Shown: positions 62,750 through 64,000 of the stretch, one piece after another | Layout: the number at the start of each line of letters is the position of its first letter | Position numbering within the stretch: position 1 is the stretch's first letter | Assembly (NCBI RefSeq): GCF_003121295.1 | Contig: NZ_PHNC01000013.1 | Span: 122,745-186,744, forward strand | Reading direction: 5' to 3' | DNA: 64,000 nt | Source: Streptomyces orinoci | GTDB lineage: Bacteria > Actinomycetota > Actinomycetes > Streptomycetales > Streptomycetaceae | Position numbers and translations under genes: made by a program | The notes under the pieces: model-generated | What the model was told of the DNA's origin: nothing | The model's input: only the letters and a program-made list of their open reading frames with translations | The model's database searches: none

Positions 62750-63732
62750 GGGGCCCGGTTTACGGCGGGCGGGTGGATGCCGTTCGCCCCGGAGCGGCGG
62801 GCCCGCCCGACGGGCCGCGACTGCTGGTTCTGCGGGCCCTGGGCCTGGGCGACCTCCTCACCGGCGTACCGGCCCTGCGCGCCCTGCGCCGGGCGTACCC
62901 GGAGCACCGGCTCATCCTGGCGGCGCCCGCCGACCTGGCCCAGGCCGCCGCCGCCACGGACGCGGTGGACACCCTCCTCCCCACCTCCGCACCGGGCCGC
63001 GCCGTACCGGAAACCCTCCCCTGGACCGGCCCGCCCCCCGACATCGCCGTGGACCTGCATGGCAACGGCCCGCCCAGCCACCGCCTCCTGCAACAACTGC
63101 GCCCGCGCCGGCTGCTGGCCTTCGCCCACCCCGGCACACCGGACATCGACGGCCCGCCCTGGCGCCCGGACGAACACGAACGGCAGCGCTGGTGCCGGCT
63201 GCTGGGCCACTACGGCATCGCGGCCGACCCCGGCGACTTTGTGCTGCGCCGCCCTGCCGCGCTCTCCCCCGCGCCCGGCGCCACCGTGCTGCACCCCGGC
63301 GCCGGCTCCCCGGCCCGCCGCTGGCCCGCCGACCGCTTCGCCGCGCTGGCCCGGCTGCTGCTGGCCCGCGGCCACCGGGTGGTGGTGACCGGCGGCCCGG
63401 GCGAGGAGGCGCTGGTGCGGCGGGTGGCCGTACCCGGCACCCGCGCCCTGTCCGGCGGACTGCCCTTCGGCGCGCTGTCCGCCCTGGTCGCCGAGGCCCG
63501 GGCGGTGATCAGCGGCGACACCGGCCCGGCCCATCTGGCGGTGGCCTTCGGTACGCCCAGCGTCACCCTGTTCGGGCCGGTCGCCCCCGCCCTGTGGGGG
63601 CCGCCGCCCGACCCCCGGCACGCGGCACTATGGCATCGGGGGCCGCCCGGCGATCCGCACGGCGCCGCACCCGACCCATTGCTGCTGCGCATCCGCCCGG
63701 AAGAGGTCCTGGCGGCCCTGGAGACCGTCTGA
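62746..63732 (+). CDS. Second family 9 glycosyltransferase (ADP-heptose transferase-like)
   Basis: The product is 328 aa. LLVLRALGLGDLLTGVPALRALRRAYPEHRLIL, VDLHGNGPPSHRLL, VLHPGAGSPARRWPADRFAALARLL and GDTGPAHLAVAFGTPSVTLFGPV are classical GT9 motifs, more complete than in the first copy at 57518. It overlaps hldE by 4 bp, a common arrangement. Two GT9 enzymes imply at least two heptose transfers, or two acceptors. Confidence 0.9.
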   Translation: MRGPVYGGRVDAVRPGAAGPPDGPRLLVLRALGLGDLLTGVPALRALRRAYPEHRLILAAPADLAQAAAATDAVDTLLPTSAPGRAVPETLPWTGPPPDIAVDLHGNGPPSHRLLQQLRPRRLLAFAHPGTPDIDGPPWRPDEHERQRWCRLLGHYGIAADPGDFVLRRPAALSPAPGATVLHPGAGSPARRWPADRFAALARLLLARGHRVVVTGGPGEEALVRRVAVPGTRALSGGLPFGALSALVAEARAVISGDTGPAHLAVAFGTPSVTLFGPVAPALWGPPPDPRHAALWHRGPPGDPHGAAPDPLLLRIRPEEVLAALETV

Positions 63733-63763
63733 CCGGCCACGCAACCAGAAGGAAGGTGGCGTC

Positions 63764-63991
63764 ATGAGCGGCGCGAATCCCGATCCGGACCCGGTCCGCA
63801 CTCCGGGCCTGGAGCCCGGCGGCGGGGTACCGCCGGGCGAGACCCCGCCCGGCGAGTCCAGCATGTCCGGCGCGGGCCCCCAGGAGACCTACAACCCCGC
63901 CCGCGGCTGGGCCAAGGGCCCGATCCTGGCGATCGGCGCCCTGGTGGTCATCCTGGTGATCACCATGATCATCTGGGCAGCCATAGTCTGA
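63764..63991 (+). CDS. Small DUF6480-type membrane protein
   Basis: The product is 75 aa: a Pro/Gly-rich N-terminus (TPGLEPGGGVPPGETPPGE, then SSMSGAG) and one C-terminal TM (ILAIGALVVILVITMIIWAAIV). The PxxxxGGGVPPGETPP pattern is, as I recall, the signature of the actinobacterial DUF6480 family, whose role is unknown. AAGGAAGG precedes the ATG. It is 31 bp after the second GT9 gene and may be read with that operon. Confidence 0.75.
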   Translation: MSGANPDPDPVRTPGLEPGGGVPPGETPPGESSMSGAGPQETYNPARGWAKGPILAIGALVVILVITMIIWAAIV

Positions 63992-64000
63992 CGGCACCGC

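Noticed and set aside
1..64000. tRNA, rRNA, CRISPR arrays, insertion sequences, attachment sites
   Set aside because: None recognised by eye on either strand; no T-loop-like GGTTCGAATCC words, no transposase or integrase motifs.

Overview
The window is a gene-dense stretch of high-G+C actinomycete chromosome, almost certainly Streptomyces. Evidence: strong G/C bias at third codon positions, GTG/TTG starts, long chains of genes joined by ATGA/GTGA overlaps, secreted chitinase, glucoamylase and papain-inhibitor genes, a large HPII-type catalase, an F420-type luciferase-like oxidoreductase, mycoredoxin, and dispersed intergenic repeats typical of streptomycetes. I saw no rRNA, tRNA, transposase, integrase or CRISPR array.

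Layout. (1) 196-6941: a three-gene operon with a membrane-bound single-module NRPS of the epsilon-poly-lysine-synthetase type, a diaminobutyrate aminotransferase and a divergent, probably feedback-desensitised aspartokinase; together these predict a cationic homopolymer such as poly-diaminobutyrate. (2) 7235-8316: GNAT acetyltransferase and mycoredoxin. (3) 8541-15855: five overlapping genes forming an unusual lux-like operon without luciferase: PaaK-like adenylating enzyme, MFS exporter, double-GNAT protein, LuxE-like acyl-protein synthetase, and a LuxC reductase fused to a second PaaK-like domain. This is the best candidate for an undescribed pathway (carboxylic acid to aldehyde). (4) 16058-23194: OleD-type glycosyltransferase, DHA2 exporter, GGCT-SGNH hydrolase fusion, SpoIIE-type phosphatase, zinc dehydrogenase and small unknowns.

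(5) 23292-26011: an OmpR-type two-component system, with a secreted protein next to it whose promoter carries an 11-bp-spaced direct repeat. (6) 26138-32615: three glycoside hydrolases, one a glucoamylase/glucodextranase with a CBM20. (7) 32666-52811: a stress and redox region (HAD phosphatase, FAD-Rieske enzyme, papain inhibitor, GH19 chitinase, basic amino acid decarboxylase, formaldehyde-dehydrogenase-like enzyme, CsbD, an F420/methyltransferase/CDGSH/haem-oxygenase-like operon, a baeRF/Vms1-like protein, M48 protease, ADP-ribosylglycohydrolase, HEAT protein, catalase). Five genes or operons here are preceded by the same motif, GTTT-N14/15-GGG(A/T)(A/C)(C/G/A), which looks like a sigma-B-family promoter. 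The M48 protease gene has an apparent single-base frameshift in a C5 run.

(8) 53250-63732: a long, mostly overlapping operon for an ADP-heptose-derived, carbamoylated glycan: NDP-sugar epimerase/decarboxylase, carbamoyltransferase, five glycosyltransferases (two of the heptosyltransferase GT9 family), GmhB, GmhA and bifunctional HldE. Finding a full heptose pathway in an organism without LPS is notable. The window ends with a small DUF6480-type membrane protein. Gene starts were chosen from Shine-Dalgarno sequences, overlaps and family length.
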